Assembly: GCA_903863395.1 (NCBI GenBank)
Contig: CAIPBW010000043.1
Location: 1-38,231, forward strand
Reading direction: 5' to 3'
Source: an uncultured beta proteobacterium
GTDB lineage: Bacteria > Pseudomonadota > Gammaproteobacteria > Burkholderiales > Burkholderiaceae_C
Length of the DNA stretch: 38,231 bases
This document shows positions 10,953 through 19,820 of the stretch, one piece after another. Each line of letters opens with the position of its first letter. The first letter of the stretch is position 1. A program made the position numbers and the translations under genes. The notes under the pieces are model-generated. The model saw only the letters and a program-made list of their open reading frames with translations. It had not been told where the DNA came from and ran no database searches.

Positions 10953-11795
10953 ATGTCACCCAATCTGCATCCCATGGTCAATGTGGCCGTCAAGGCGGCC
11001 CGTGCTGCTGGCTCCATCATCAACCGCGCCGCGCTCGATATTGAATCGGTCCGCGTATCGCAAAAGAAAGCCAACGACTTCGTAACCGAAGTGGACCACG
11101 CGGCCGAACAGGCGATCATCGAAACCCTGCTGGCCGCCTACCCCGGCCACGGCATCTGGGCCGAAGAAACCGGGCGCGAGCACGGTGCCAAGGATTCCGA
11201 ATTCGTCTGGATCATCGATCCGCTGGACGGCACCACCAACTTCATCCATGGGCTGCCGGTGTACTGCGTGAGCGTGGCGCTGGCGGTGCGCGGCAAGGTC
11301 GAGCAGGCGGTGGTGTACGACCCCACCCGCAATGATTTGTTCACTGCCACCAAGGGGCGCGGTGCCTACCTCAACGACCGGCGCTTGCGCGTTTCCAAGC
11401 GCATCGAATTGCGCCAGGCGCTGATCTCCACCGGCTTTCCCTACCGCCAGGATGACGACTTCAGCCACTACCTGCACCTGATGGGCGAAGTCATGCAGCG
11501 CACCGCCGGTTTGCGCCGCCCGGGTGCAGCAGCACTCGACCTGGCCTACGTGGCAGCGGGTTACACCGATGGATTTTTTGAACTCGGCCTGCAGCCCTGG
11601 GACGTGGCAGCGGGCTCGCTGCTGGTGACCGAAGCCGGCGGTCTGGTGGGCAATTTCACGGGTGAGGCCGACTTTCTGGAGCAAGGCGAGTGCCTGGCAG
11701 GCAACCCCAAGATTTATGGACAGATGGTGGGCTTGCTGGGCAAGCACAGCAAGTTTGCCACCGCCGAGCAAAAGGCCTCGCGCAAAAGCTTGTGA
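10953..11795 (+). CDS. suhB: Inositol-1-monophosphatase family protein SuhB
   Basis: [31 protein letters not shown]..., [43 protein letters not shown]. Confidence 0.93.
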   Translation: MSPNLHPMVNVAVKAARAAGSIINRAALDIESVRVSQKKANDFVTEVDHAAEQAIIETLLAAYPGHGIWAEETGREHGAKDSEFVWIIDPLDGTTNFIHGLPVYCVSVALAVRGKVEQAVVYDPTRNDLFTATKGRGAYLNDRRLRVSKRIELRQALISTGFPYRQDDDFSHYLHLMGEVMQRTAGLRRPGAAALDLAYVAAGYTDGFFELGLQPWDVAAGSLLVTEAGGLVGNFTGEADFLEQGECLAGNPKIYGQMVGLLGKHSKFATAEQKASRKSL

Positions 11796-11800
11796 CCCGG

Positions 11801-14710
11801 TTAGTCCTGGGGCATGGCCAGCAGTTCCAAGGGGACTGGCCTGCCAAACAGGTAGCCCTGGAACGACTTGCAGCCGCTTTGCAATAGAAAATCGCGCTGT
11901 CCCACCGTCTCAACGCCCTCGGCCACCACGCCAAGCTCCAGGCTTTGCGCCAGATTCAGGATGGTGCGTGCAATGGCGGCGTCGTTGGGGTCGACCAGCA
12001 CATCGCGCACAAACGACTGATCGATCTTGAGCTGGTCCAGCGGCAAGCGCTTGAGGTAGGACAGTGAGGAATAGCCGGTGCCAAAGTCGTCCAGCGCAAA
12101 ACTCACGCCGATGGCGCGCAACTCGCCCATCTTGACAATCGCATCCTCCATGTCGTTGAGCAACAGGCTCTCGGTAAGCTCAAGCTTGAGCCGATGCGGG
12201 TCGGCTCCGCTGACACTGAGCAACTGTTTCAACTGCGCCGAAAACTCGGGCTGGCGGAACTGGCGCGCACTTACGTTGACGGCAATCGTCAACTGCCGTG
12301 ACAGCGGCTGAGCAGCCCACGCCACCAACTGCGCACACGCCTGCTCCAGCACCCACTGCCCCAGGGGCAGAATCAAGCCGGTCTGCTCGGCTACCGGTAT
12401 AAATTCGGCAGGCGAGACCATGCCGCGCTGCGGATGCTTCCAGCGTAGCAGCGCTTCCACCCCGGTCATGCGCTCTGCTTCATTCACCACCGGCTGGTAG
12501 AACAGCACAAAATCCTTGTCCACCAGGCCTTGGCGCATATCGGCTTCAAGCGTGGCGCGCTCGGTGGCAGCAGCCTGCATCACCGGATCAAAGAAGCGCA
12601 AGGTGTTGCGACCGGCCGCCTTGGCCTGGTACATCGCCAGATCGGCGCGCTTGAGCAACTCATCGACTGAGTGCTGGTGCTCGTAGATCAGCGTCACGCC
12701 GATACTGGGGGAACTGTGGTGCCATTGCCCCGCCAACTCGAATTGCTGGTTGAGCGAGTGCTGCACTTTCTTGCCAACAAGCTCCACCTGGGCTGCGGCC
12801 TCGGGCGCATGCGTGCTGAGTTCTTCAAGCATCACCACGAACTCGTCGCCACCCAGCCGCGCCACGGTGTCGATGCCGCGCACGCACTGCGTCAACCGGG
12901 TTGCCACCTGGCGCAGCAACTCGTCTCCCATGTGGTGCCCCAGGGTGTCGTTGAGCACCTTGAAGTTGTCCAAGTCAATAAACAGCAAAGCCCCATGGCT
13001 GTTGCGCCGCGCGCTGGTGGCAATCGCCTTTTGCAGGCGGTCAATCAGCAAACGGCGATTGGGCAAACCGGTGAGCGCATCGAAAAACGCCAGACGCTCG
13101 ATATCGGCCTCGGCGCGCTTGCGTGCCGTAATGTCGGTGCCGGTGCCGCGATAGCCGGTGAATTTGCCGCTGGCGTCGAAAATTGGCGTGCCACTGATGG
13201 ATGCCCACATCAGCGTTCCATCACTGCGTCGGCGCTGTATCTCAAAGCCGCGAAACGTTTCGTGCGCCTCCAGTTGGGCGCGATGCGCCACCCACTGCGC
13301 GGCACTCACGCCCTCTGCACCCGTCTCCCAGCGGGTCTTGCCGAAATAGCTTTCGCTCGGCAACACCCCGTTGGCATCCAGGTTGCCATCCACGCGCACA
13401 AAGCGGAACTTGTCGTCCTGCTCCCAGTACCAGTCCGACGACAAGCCGGTGAGGCTGCGAAAGCGCGACTCGCTCTCCTGCAAAAGTGCCACCGTGTCCT
13501 TTTGCGCGGTGACATCAATCACCGAACCACACCACAGCAAGGAGTCATCGTCCTGCCTTTGCGGCATGGCGCTGCCCAGCAACCAGCGCACCGCGCCATC
13601 GGCAGAGCGCACACGAAACTCGCACTGCCACAGTGACAGGTCGCGCGCCGACATGGTTTGCGCCTCCTGCATGGCCGACCGGTCCTCGGGAACAATCTTG
13701 GCAAAAAACAGTCCGGCATCAGCCTGCAACTGTGCCTCCGTCACGCCGATCAAGGCTTCGACCGCTGCACTGACAAAACGGAACTGGCGTCTGCCATCGG
13801 GCCAGACCTGCAGTTCGTACACCATGCCGGGCACGCGGCTGGTGATCTTCTGGATAAATGCGAGTTGCTCCTGCAGCGCGCCCAGCGCCCCACGTTCGGC
13901 AGTGATTTCCTGCACGATGCCAAAATCGGCCTTGACCGCGCCGTACTCGAACTGGCGCTGCATGCGCGAGCGAATCCAGATGACTTGCCCGTCCGGGCGT
14001 CGCCAGCGGTATTCAACCAGCGAGCCGTCCATATTCTTCAGAGCCTGGCGTAGCGCCTCGCGGTCCTCATCGAGTACACCAAGCCAATGGGCACCAAATG
14101 GTGCCACACGCACATTGCCCAACTGCGCGATCTCCGCGTAGCCGTGGGACACGTGCACCACGTCATCGCCGGGGTACAGCACCCAGTGGCCGACCTTGGC
14201 CACGCGCTCGGTCATCTCGTACACGCTCATCTGGCGATTGAGTTTTTCGTTGACCTGTTCCAGCGCCATCTCGCCCGCCTTCATGGCCTCGCGCGAGAGC
14301 AAATCGGCGGTCACGTCGCGCAGGTACACCAGGGCGTAGCCCTGCTCTTGCCACTGCAACAGCGTGGCGTTCAAGCGCACCATGCGCGGCATGCCGTCCT
14401 GCATCGTCAGGGTGACATCCAGATCGTTGATGCGGCCATGCTGGCGCAAGGGCGCAAACACGCGTTCGAGTTCGCCCGCGTCGCTCCAGAGCCCGATTTG
14501 CACCGCGCTGCGCCCAAGCACCTCGTCACGCGCGAACCCGGTCAACAGCAGCCATTCGCGGTTGACCTCGACGATGCCCCCGTCGCGCAGGCGCAACAGG
14601 ATGATCGCCTCCGGGCTTTGGTTAAAGACAAGCCGAAACAGCGCCTCCGATGAAGGCACCTCAGCGGTGGGATCGGTTCGTCTTTCCACAGTGGGGAATG
14701 TTGCAGACAT
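11801..14710 (-). CDS. Multi-PAS sensor protein with GGDEF and EAL domains (c-di-GMP turnover)
   Basis: 969 aa from MSATFPTVERRTDPTAEVP; several PAS/PAC segments (e.g. GYRGTGTDITARKRAEADIERLAFFDALTGLPNRRLL), RLGGDEFVVML (GGDEF), GVEALLRWKHP (EAL), DDFGTGYSSLSYLKRLPLDQLKIDQSFV. Confidence 0.93.
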   Translation of the reverse strand: MSATFPTVERRTDPTAEVPSSEALFRLVFNQSPEAIILLRLRDGGIVEVNREWLLLTGFARDEVLGRSAVQIGLWSDAGELERVFAPLRQHGRINDLDVTLTMQDGMPRMVRLNATLLQWQEQGYALVYLRDVTADLLSREAMKAGEMALEQVNEKLNRQMSVYEMTERVAKVGHWVLYPGDDVVHVSHGYAEIAQLGNVRVAPFGAHWLGVLDEDREALRQALKNMDGSLVEYRWRRPDGQVIWIRSRMQRQFEYGAVKADFGIVQEITAERGALGALQEQLAFIQKITSRVPGMVYELQVWPDGRRQFRFVSAAVEALIGVTEAQLQADAGLFFAKIVPEDRSAMQEAQTMSARDLSLWQCEFRVRSADGAVRWLLGSAMPQRQDDDSLLWCGSVIDVTAQKDTVALLQESESRFRSLTGLSSDWYWEQDDKFRFVRVDGNLDANGVLPSESYFGKTRWETGAEGVSAAQWVAHRAQLEAHETFRGFEIQRRRSDGTLMWASISGTPIFDASGKFTGYRGTGTDITARKRAEADIERLAFFDALTGLPNRRLLIDRLQKAIATSARRNSHGALLFIDLDNFKVLNDTLGHHMGDELLRQVATRLTQCVRGIDTVARLGGDEFVVMLEELSTHAPEAAAQVELVGKKVQHSLNQQFELAGQWHHSSPSIGVTLIYEHQHSVDELLKRADLAMYQAKAAGRNTLRFFDPVMQAAATERATLEADMRQGLVDKDFVLFYQPVVNEAERMTGVEALLRWKHPQRGMVSPAEFIPVAEQTGLILPLGQWVLEQACAQLVAWAAQPLSRQLTIAVNVSARQFRQPEFSAQLKQLLSVSGADPHRLKLELTESLLLNDMEDAIVKMGELRAIGVSFALDDFGTGYSSLSYLKRLPLDQLKIDQSFVRDVLVDPNDAAIARTILNLAQSLELGVVAEGVETVGQRDFLLQSGCKSFQGYLFGRPVPLELLAMPQD

Positions 14711-14803
14711 TGGTTGGCACAGCGTAGCACCGAACGGATGCGCGCGCATCGATGCATACTTGCATCCTTGTAACAAATTGACACGTACAGGAGACGCAAG
14801 GCC

Positions 14804-15781
14804 ATGAAAACCCGCATTACCGAACTTTTTGGAATCCAGCACCCCATCATCCAGGGCGGAATGCACTACGTCGGCTTTGCCGAACTGGCCGCCGCCGTGT
14901 CCAACGCCGGTGGCCTGGGCCTGATCACCGCCCTCACCCAGCGCAACCCCGAAGCGCTGGCCAACGAAATCCGGCGCTGCCGCGCGATGACCGACAAGCC
15001 CTTTGGCGTGAACCTCACGTTTTTGCCCACCGTGAGTTCGCCCGACTATCCTGGCTACATCCGCGCCATCATCGACGGTGGCGTCAAGGCGGTGGAAACG
15101 GCGGGCAACAACCCGCAGAAGTGGATGCCGATGCTGCACGAAGCGGGCATCAAGGTGATCCACAAGTGCACCTCGGTACGCCACGCGCTCAAGGCCGAAG
15201 CCATTGGCTGCGACGCCGTCAGCGTGGACGGCTTCGAGTGCGGCGGCCACCCCGGCGAGGACGACGTGCCCAACTTCATCCTGCTGCCGCGCGCCGCCGA
15301 GGAGTTGCGCATCCCCTTTGTTGCCTCCGGCGGCATGGCCGACGGACGCTCGCTGGTGGCGGCACTGGCGCTGGGCGCAGACGGCATGAATATGGGCACG
15401 CGCTTCATTGCCACCCAAGAGGCACCGGTGCACGCACGCGTCAAGGAGGCGATTGTTGCCGCCAGCGAACTCGACACCCGATTGGTGATGCGCGGCCTGC
15501 GCAACACCGAGCGTGTGCTGCACAACGCCGCCACCGACCGCCTGCTGGAAAAGGAGCGCACCCTGGGCAGCGCGCTCAAGTTTGACGACATCATTGAAGA
15601 GGTGGCGGGCGTCTATCCGCGCATCATGCAGCAGGGCGACATGGACGCCGGCGTCTGGTCCTGCGGCATGGTGGCAGGCCTGATCCACGACGTGCCCAGC
15701 GTAAAAGAGCTGATCGACCGCATCATGGCGCAGGCGCACGACATCATTGCCAAACGCCTGAGCGGCATGCTGCAAGCCTGA
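14804..15781 (+). CDS. Nitronate monooxygenase (NMO / 2-nitropropane dioxygenase-like)
   Basis: MKTRITELFGIQHPIIQGGMHYVGFAELAAAVSNAGGLGLITALTQ..., VASGGMADGRSLVAALALGADGMNMGTRFIAT. Confidence 0.9.
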   Translation: MKTRITELFGIQHPIIQGGMHYVGFAELAAAVSNAGGLGLITALTQRNPEALANEIRRCRAMTDKPFGVNLTFLPTVSSPDYPGYIRAIIDGGVKAVETAGNNPQKWMPMLHEAGIKVIHKCTSVRHALKAEAIGCDAVSVDGFECGGHPGEDDVPNFILLPRAAEELRIPFVASGGMADGRSLVAALALGADGMNMGTRFIATQEAPVHARVKEAIVAASELDTRLVMRGLRNTERVLHNAATDRLLEKERTLGSALKFDDIIEEVAGVYPRIMQQGDMDAGVWSCGMVAGLIHDVPSVKELIDRIMAQAHDIIAKRLSGMLQA

Positions 15782-15888
15782 GCGCGCACACCACTGCCGC
15801 GCTTGTCGCACATTGGGCGACAAAAGCCATGGATCGCCACGGCCTGACGGCCTCGCGATGACGAGGCGGGGTGTGGTATCGCGATGAC

Positions 15889-15952
15889 AAAAGGCTGTCA
15901 TTGCGCGGACAAGAGGCTGTCATTGCGCGGACAAAAGGCTGTCATTGCGAGG
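15889..15952. repeat. 22-bp tandem repeat (about 2.9 copies) of aaaaggctgtcattgcgcggac
   Basis: Copies at 15889-15910, 15911-15932 and 15933-15952; the last runs into the left arm of the palindromic element. Confidence 0.85.
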
Positions 15953-16018
15953 AGCGTAGCGACGTGGCAATCCATGCATTCCGAAAGACATGGATTGCTT
16001 CACTCCGTTCGCAATGAC
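15941..16018. repeat. Palindromic interspersed repeat of the GTCATTGCGAGGAGCGTAGCGACGTGGCAATCCATG type
   Basis: Left arm gtcattgcgaggagcgtagcgacgtggcaatccatg and right arm catggattgcttcactccgttcgcaatgac form an imperfect inverted repeat; partial copies flank it. Confidence 0.8.
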
Positions 16019-16053
16019 GGAGAAAAGGTCAGCAATGACTGAGAAAACGGTCA
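16011..16053. repeat. 21-bp direct repeat (2 copies) of gcaatgacggagaaaaggtca
   Basis: gcaatgac(g/t)gagaaaa(g/c)ggtca at 16011 and 16032; the right tip of the palindrome duplicated. Confidence 0.7.
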
Positions 16054-16905
16054 ATAGAGCGACTTGCCGGGGCTGCCGCTGTTGGGCTGCCACTTGAGCA
16101 GCCTGCGCTCGAGCCACCCGACCACGGCGTCGAGCGCGAGCGCAAACACTGTCAGCACCACAATGCCGGCAAACACCGTGTTGACGTCGAACGTGCCCTC
16201 GGCCTGCAGGATCAGGTAGCCCACGCCCCGGGCCGAACCCAGGTACTCGCCCACCACCGCACCCACAAAGGCCAGTCCGACGCTGGTGTGCAGGCTGGAA
16301 AACACCCAACTCGTGGCGCTGGGCAGGTACACGTGGCGCAGCAATTGCCGCTGGCTGGCCCCGAGCATGCGCGCGTTGTTGAGCACCACGGCGCTGACCT
16401 CGCGCACACCCTGGTACACGTTGAAAAATACAATGAAGAACACCAACGTCACCGCCAGCGCCACCTTGCTCCAGATGCCTAGGCCAAACCACATGGCAAA
16501 GATCGGGGCCAGGATGACCCGCGGCATCGCGTTGGCGGCCTTGATGTAGGGGTCAAACACCGCCGCCGCGCCGCTGGACAAACCCAGCCAGAAACCGGCC
16601 CCCAGGCCCGCCACCGTTCCAATGGCAAAGGCCAGCACGGTCTCCGTCAGCGTGACCAGCAGATGCGCGTAAATCTCGGCCGGTAGCTGTAGCGTGAACC
16701 AGGTGGTCTCGCGCGTACCCACGTCCAGCGTGCCCGGGTTTTCGGTAAACCACGCCACCAGGCGCTGGGCCACCACCAGCGGTTCACCAAAGAAGAACGC
16801 CACCTGCGGGTTGCGCGACGCCAGATGCCAAGCGCCCACCAGCGCGACCAGCAGCGCGATTTGCCAAACCCGCACCGGCAGCCCCAGTAGTCGGCGTGCC
16901 TGCAT
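16051..16905 (-). CDS. ABC transporter permease, NitT/TauT (SsuC/TauC-like) family
   Basis: 284 aa MQARRLLGLPVRVWQIALLVALVGAWHLAS..., NAMPRVILAPIFAMWFGLGIWSKVALAV, GVREVSAVVLNNARMLGASQRQLLRHVYLPSATSWVFSSLHTSVGLAFVGAVVGEYLGSARGVGYLI. Confidence 0.9.
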   Translation of the reverse strand: MQARRLLGLPVRVWQIALLVALVGAWHLASRNPQVAFFFGEPLVVAQRLVAWFTENPGTLDVGTRETTWFTLQLPAEIYAHLLVTLTETVLAFAIGTVAGLGAGFWLGLSSGAAAVFDPYIKAANAMPRVILAPIFAMWFGLGIWSKVALAVTLVFFIVFFNVYQGVREVSAVVLNNARMLGASQRQLLRHVYLPSATSWVFSSLHTSVGLAFVGAVVGEYLGSARGVGYLILQAEGTFDVNTVFAGIVVLTVFALALDAVVGWLERRLLKWQPNSGSPGKSLY

Positions 16906-17723
16906 CAATGCGCCTCCATCTGGCGCGCATAGCCCTTGAGCACCTCGTCGCGCAGGGCGTCCCAAATGGTGCGATGCAGTTCGATGAAGCGCGGGTGCGC
17001 GCGGATTTCGATTACGTCGCGCGGGCGCGGCAGGTCGATGGCAAAGTCGCCAATCAGATGCGCGGCCGGTCCCGCCGACATCACCAGCACCCGGTCGCTC
17101 ATGGCAATGGCTTCGTCCAGATCGTGCGTGATGAACAGCACCGCACGGCGCTTGGCGCTCCAGAGTTCCAGCACCTCGTTTTCCATCAATTGCCGGGTCT
17201 GCACATCGAGCGCCGAAAACGGCTCGTCCATGAGCACAATGTCGGGCTCCAGAATCAGCATCTGGGCCAGCATCACGCGCTTGCGCATGCCCCCGCTCAT
17301 CTGGTGCGGGTAGCGGTCGCCAAAGCCGCCCAGCCCCACGCGCTTGAGCCACCCCTGGGCCTGGCGGGCAGCGTCCTGCGCGGCCACACCGCGAAACACC
17401 AGACCGGCTGCCACGTTGTCCAGCGCCGACTTCCACGGCATCAGGCTGTCGCCCTGGAACATATACCCGGCGCGCCGGTTGAGCCCCTGCAGCGCCTGCC
17501 CAAACACCTCGACCCGCCCGGCCGTGGGCGCAAGCAGGCCGGCCGCCACGTTGAGCAAGGTCGATTTGCCACAGCCCGTGGGCCCCACCACCGAGACAAA
17601 CTCGCCCTGGGCCACGTCCAGGTTCACCTGGCTGGTGGCGACGTAACTTCCCCCGCCGTTGGGCGTGGCAAACGCACACGTCACATCGATCAGGGAAAAC
17701 GCCTGCATCACCGCACCATCCAT
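16905..17723 (-). CDS. ABC transporter ATP-binding protein, NitT/TauT (SsuB/TauB-like) family
   Basis: Walker A GPTGCGKST, MSGGMRKRVMLAQML signature, LMDEPFSALD Walker B; ATGA overlap with the permease; start may be 17708. Confidence 0.91.
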   Translation of the reverse strand: MDGAVMQAFSLIDVTCAFATPNGGGSYVATSQVNLDVAQGEFVSVVGPTGCGKSTLLNVAAGLLAPTAGRVEVFGQALQGLNRRAGYMFQGDSLMPWKSALDNVAAGLVFRGVAAQDAARQAQGWLKRVGLGGFGDRYPHQMSGGMRKRVMLAQMLILEPDIVLMDEPFSALDVQTRQLMENEVLELWSAKRRAVLFITHDLDEAIAMSDRVLVMSAGPAAHLIGDFAIDLPRPRDVIEIRAHPRFIELHRTIWDALRDEVLKGYARQMEAH

Positions 17724-17735
17724 GCCTGCTCAGTG

Positions 17736-18788
17736 CTAAACCTTGGGGTACTTCTGGTTGGCCTTCTTGACAAACTCGTTGGTGTAGGTGCGACCCAAGT
17801 CAATCGATTTGCCTTCGAGATCTTTTTCAAACTGCTTGAGCATGGACAGCGCCGTGGCCGGACCCTTGTCGTTGAGCATGCCGTCGGGCGAAATCGCTTC
17901 GCGCACGCGGCTCCAGGCGTCCAGGTACAGCGCACGGTCACCGAGCAGGTAGCTCTCGGGAACCACTTTGACGATGTCGCTGGGGCCCGCCGCCTGCAGC
18001 CACTTGAGCGCGCGCACCATGGCGTTGGCCAGGGCCTGCACAGTGATCGGGTTCTGGTCGATGAACTCCTGGCGCGTGTACAGGCAGCCCGCGGGCATGG
18101 GGCCGCCATACACGGCCTCGGTGTCCTTGAGCTTGCGCGTGTCGATGACGATGCGCGCATTGCCCCCGCGCTCCAGCGTGCTGATAACGGGGTCGAGGTT
18201 GGACATGGCATCAATCTGCCCGCTCTGGAAAGCAGCCACCGCGCCCGCGCCTGCGCCCACGCCCACCACCGTGATGTCCGAAGGCTTGAGGCCCGCCTTG
18301 GCGAGCACAAAGTTGGCCATGATGTTGGTCGAAGAGCCCGGTGCCGTCACCCCTACCTTGCGCCCCTTGAGGTCGGCAATGCTCTTGAAGTTGGGCAGCG
18401 CCTTGGTATTGACCACCAGCACGATTTGCGGTGCGCGCCCCTGCAGCACGAATTCACGGATGTACTGGCCCTTGGCCTGCAGGCTGATGGTGTGCTCGTA
18501 GGCACCGCTGACCACATCGGCGCTGCCACCCACCAGGGCTTGCAGCGCCTTGCTGCCACCGGCAAAGTCGCTGATCTCAACCTCCAGGCCCTCGGCCTTG
18601 AAGTAGCCCAACTGCTCGGCAATGGTCAGCGGCAGGTAGTAGAAAAGACTCTTGCCGCCCACGGCAATGGCGACCTTCTTCTTCTCGGGCACTTGCGCCT
18701 GCACCCGCGCCAACGGCTGCAGCGCCGCAGCGGCGATACCCGCCTTCAGAACCACGCGCCGCCCAATTCCGGTAGGACTCTTTTCCAT
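17736..18788 (-). CDS. ABC transporter substrate-binding protein, NitT/TauT family
   Basis: Tat-like leader GRRVVLKAGIAAAALQPLARVQAQ, then AEQLGYFKAEGLEVEISDFAGGSKALQALVGGSADVVSGAYEHTI. Confidence 0.9.
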   Translation of the reverse strand: MEKSPTGIGRRVVLKAGIAAAALQPLARVQAQVPEKKKVAIAVGGKSLFYYLPLTIAEQLGYFKAEGLEVEISDFAGGSKALQALVGGSADVVSGAYEHTISLQAKGQYIREFVLQGRAPQIVLVVNTKALPNFKSIADLKGRKVGVTAPGSSTNIMANFVLAKAGLKPSDITVVGVGAGAGAVAAFQSGQIDAMSNLDPVISTLERGGNARIVIDTRKLKDTEAVYGGPMPAGCLYTRQEFIDQNPITVQALANAMVRALKWLQAAGPSDIVKVVPESYLLGDRALYLDAWSRVREAISPDGMLNDKGPATALSMLKQFEKDLEGKSIDLGRTYTNEFVKKANQKYPKV

Positions 18789-18867
18789 GTGTTCACCCCA
18801 TTCAATGCAAGAATTCCCGCATCATAGGGGCAACGCCGAGCGCCATGGCTGCGGCGCAACAGTGCGG

Positions 18868-19146
18868 TCAGGGCTGCAGCAAGGCGCTGAGCGTGTGCGT
18901 AAACTCGGCCTGCGCGGCCTGTGTGTTGGTGCTGGGGTGGTTGCGCTCAAACGCGGCCACCTGGTAGCGCGAAGGCCCAAACTGCCACTCGGTGCAGCGC
19001 TGGGTCTGGGTTAGCGCGCCTTCCTGGCGAAACACGGTGGCAACGCAGGCGTTATCGGCCAGGCTTTGCTTGGGTGCGCTCGAACAGCCCCCCAAAGCGC
19101 CAAGCACCAGCGCAAAAAGAATCAGTTGTTGAGGGTGAAAACGCAT
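18868..19146 (-). CDS. Small putative lipoprotein of unknown function
   Basis: 92 aa MRFHPQQLILFALVLGALGGCSSAPKQSLADNACVATVFRQ...; lipobox LGGC after a hydrophobic leader. Confidence 0.65.
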   Translation of the reverse strand: MRFHPQQLILFALVLGALGGCSSAPKQSLADNACVATVFRQEGALTQTQRCTEWQFGPSRYQVAAFERNHPSTNTQAAQAEFTHTLSALLQP

Positions 19147-19638
19147 GGCACTACTCCTTGGGCGTTGCGCCGTGAAGAGCAGTCGCACAACGGCGGCCAC
19201 CAGGTGTCGGCTTTTCCACGGCAAATTGGCTAACGCCATGGACCTATCAGTTTTCGTGCCAGGTCGATTTCACCCGCATACGGCCCCAAACCGTGTGCGC
19301 GCTGTCAGCAAACCGACAGCGCTGGGCTTGATGACCGGTTACGCACCCAATGAAACATTTATGCCGCCAAGGGTGCGGTAGGTAGCGCCCGTCTCCATTC
19401 GCTCAATGCGCGACCTGGGAAGGCATAAAATTTCACCGTTGGAACCACAAACAAAGAACGCACAAGACGTTTCTGCGCAGCATAAACACGTGTTTCCAAG
19501 GGAGCATCAACGGCATCGTTCACTGAGCGGGTTGGGAGCCGGTGTCCAAGGTTTGATGGGGTGACCTGAATTCTACGCAGGTGCCACTCATACCGTTTAT
19601 GGTTTTGGCTATCAATCAACCACCGTTGCGCACCCAGT

Positions 19639-19677
19639 AAAAAAGCCCGCACACCTGGTAGGTTGCGGGCTTTTTAA
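19639..19677 (-). terminator. Rho-independent terminator downstream of tRNA-Ser
   Basis: AAAAAGCCCGC acacctggtaggtt GCGGGCTTTTT; hairpin with A/T tracts on both sides (potentially bidirectional). Confidence 0.75.
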
Positions 19678-19686
19678 GCCAATCTT

Positions 19687-19779
19687 TGGCGGAAACGGAG
19701 GGATTCGAACCCTCGATGAGGCTCTACACCCCATACTCCCTTAGCAGGGGAGCACCTTCGGCCACTCGGTCACGTTTCC
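19687..19779 (-). tRNA. tRNA-Ser (anticodon GCT), with encoded CCA
   Basis: Minus strand GGAAACGTGACCGAGTGGCCGAAGGTGCTCCCCTGCTAAGGGAGTATGGGGTGTAGAGCCTCATCGAGGGTTCGAATCCCTCCGTTTCCGCCA: acceptor GGAAACG/CGTTTCC, anticodon GCT, long variable arm, GTTCGAATC T-loop. Confidence 0.95.
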
Positions 19780-19820
19780 TGAAAGAGCGCGCATTATCGC
19801 ATGACTTTGCGCCCAAAAAA

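Noticed and set aside
14711-15901. N-terminal 397-aa extension of the minus-strand ORF 11801..15901
   Set aside because: It lies antisense to the clear nitronate monooxygenase gene; composition is a high-GC shadow frame. The true start is MSATFPTVERR at 14710.
15920-16050. Peptide VIANGVKQSMSFGMHGLPRRYAPRNDS from the repeat region
   Set aside because: Typical spurious translation of the GTCATTGCGAGGAGCG repeat, not a protein.
16896-18827. 643-aa plus-strand ORF
   Set aside because: Antisense to the ABC ATPase and binding-protein genes; His/Gln/Arg-rich shadow translation with no domain.
19359-19652. 97-aa minus-strand ORF beside tRNA-Ser
   Set aside because: Begins inside the tRNA terminator hairpin, has no clear RBS and no recognisable domain.
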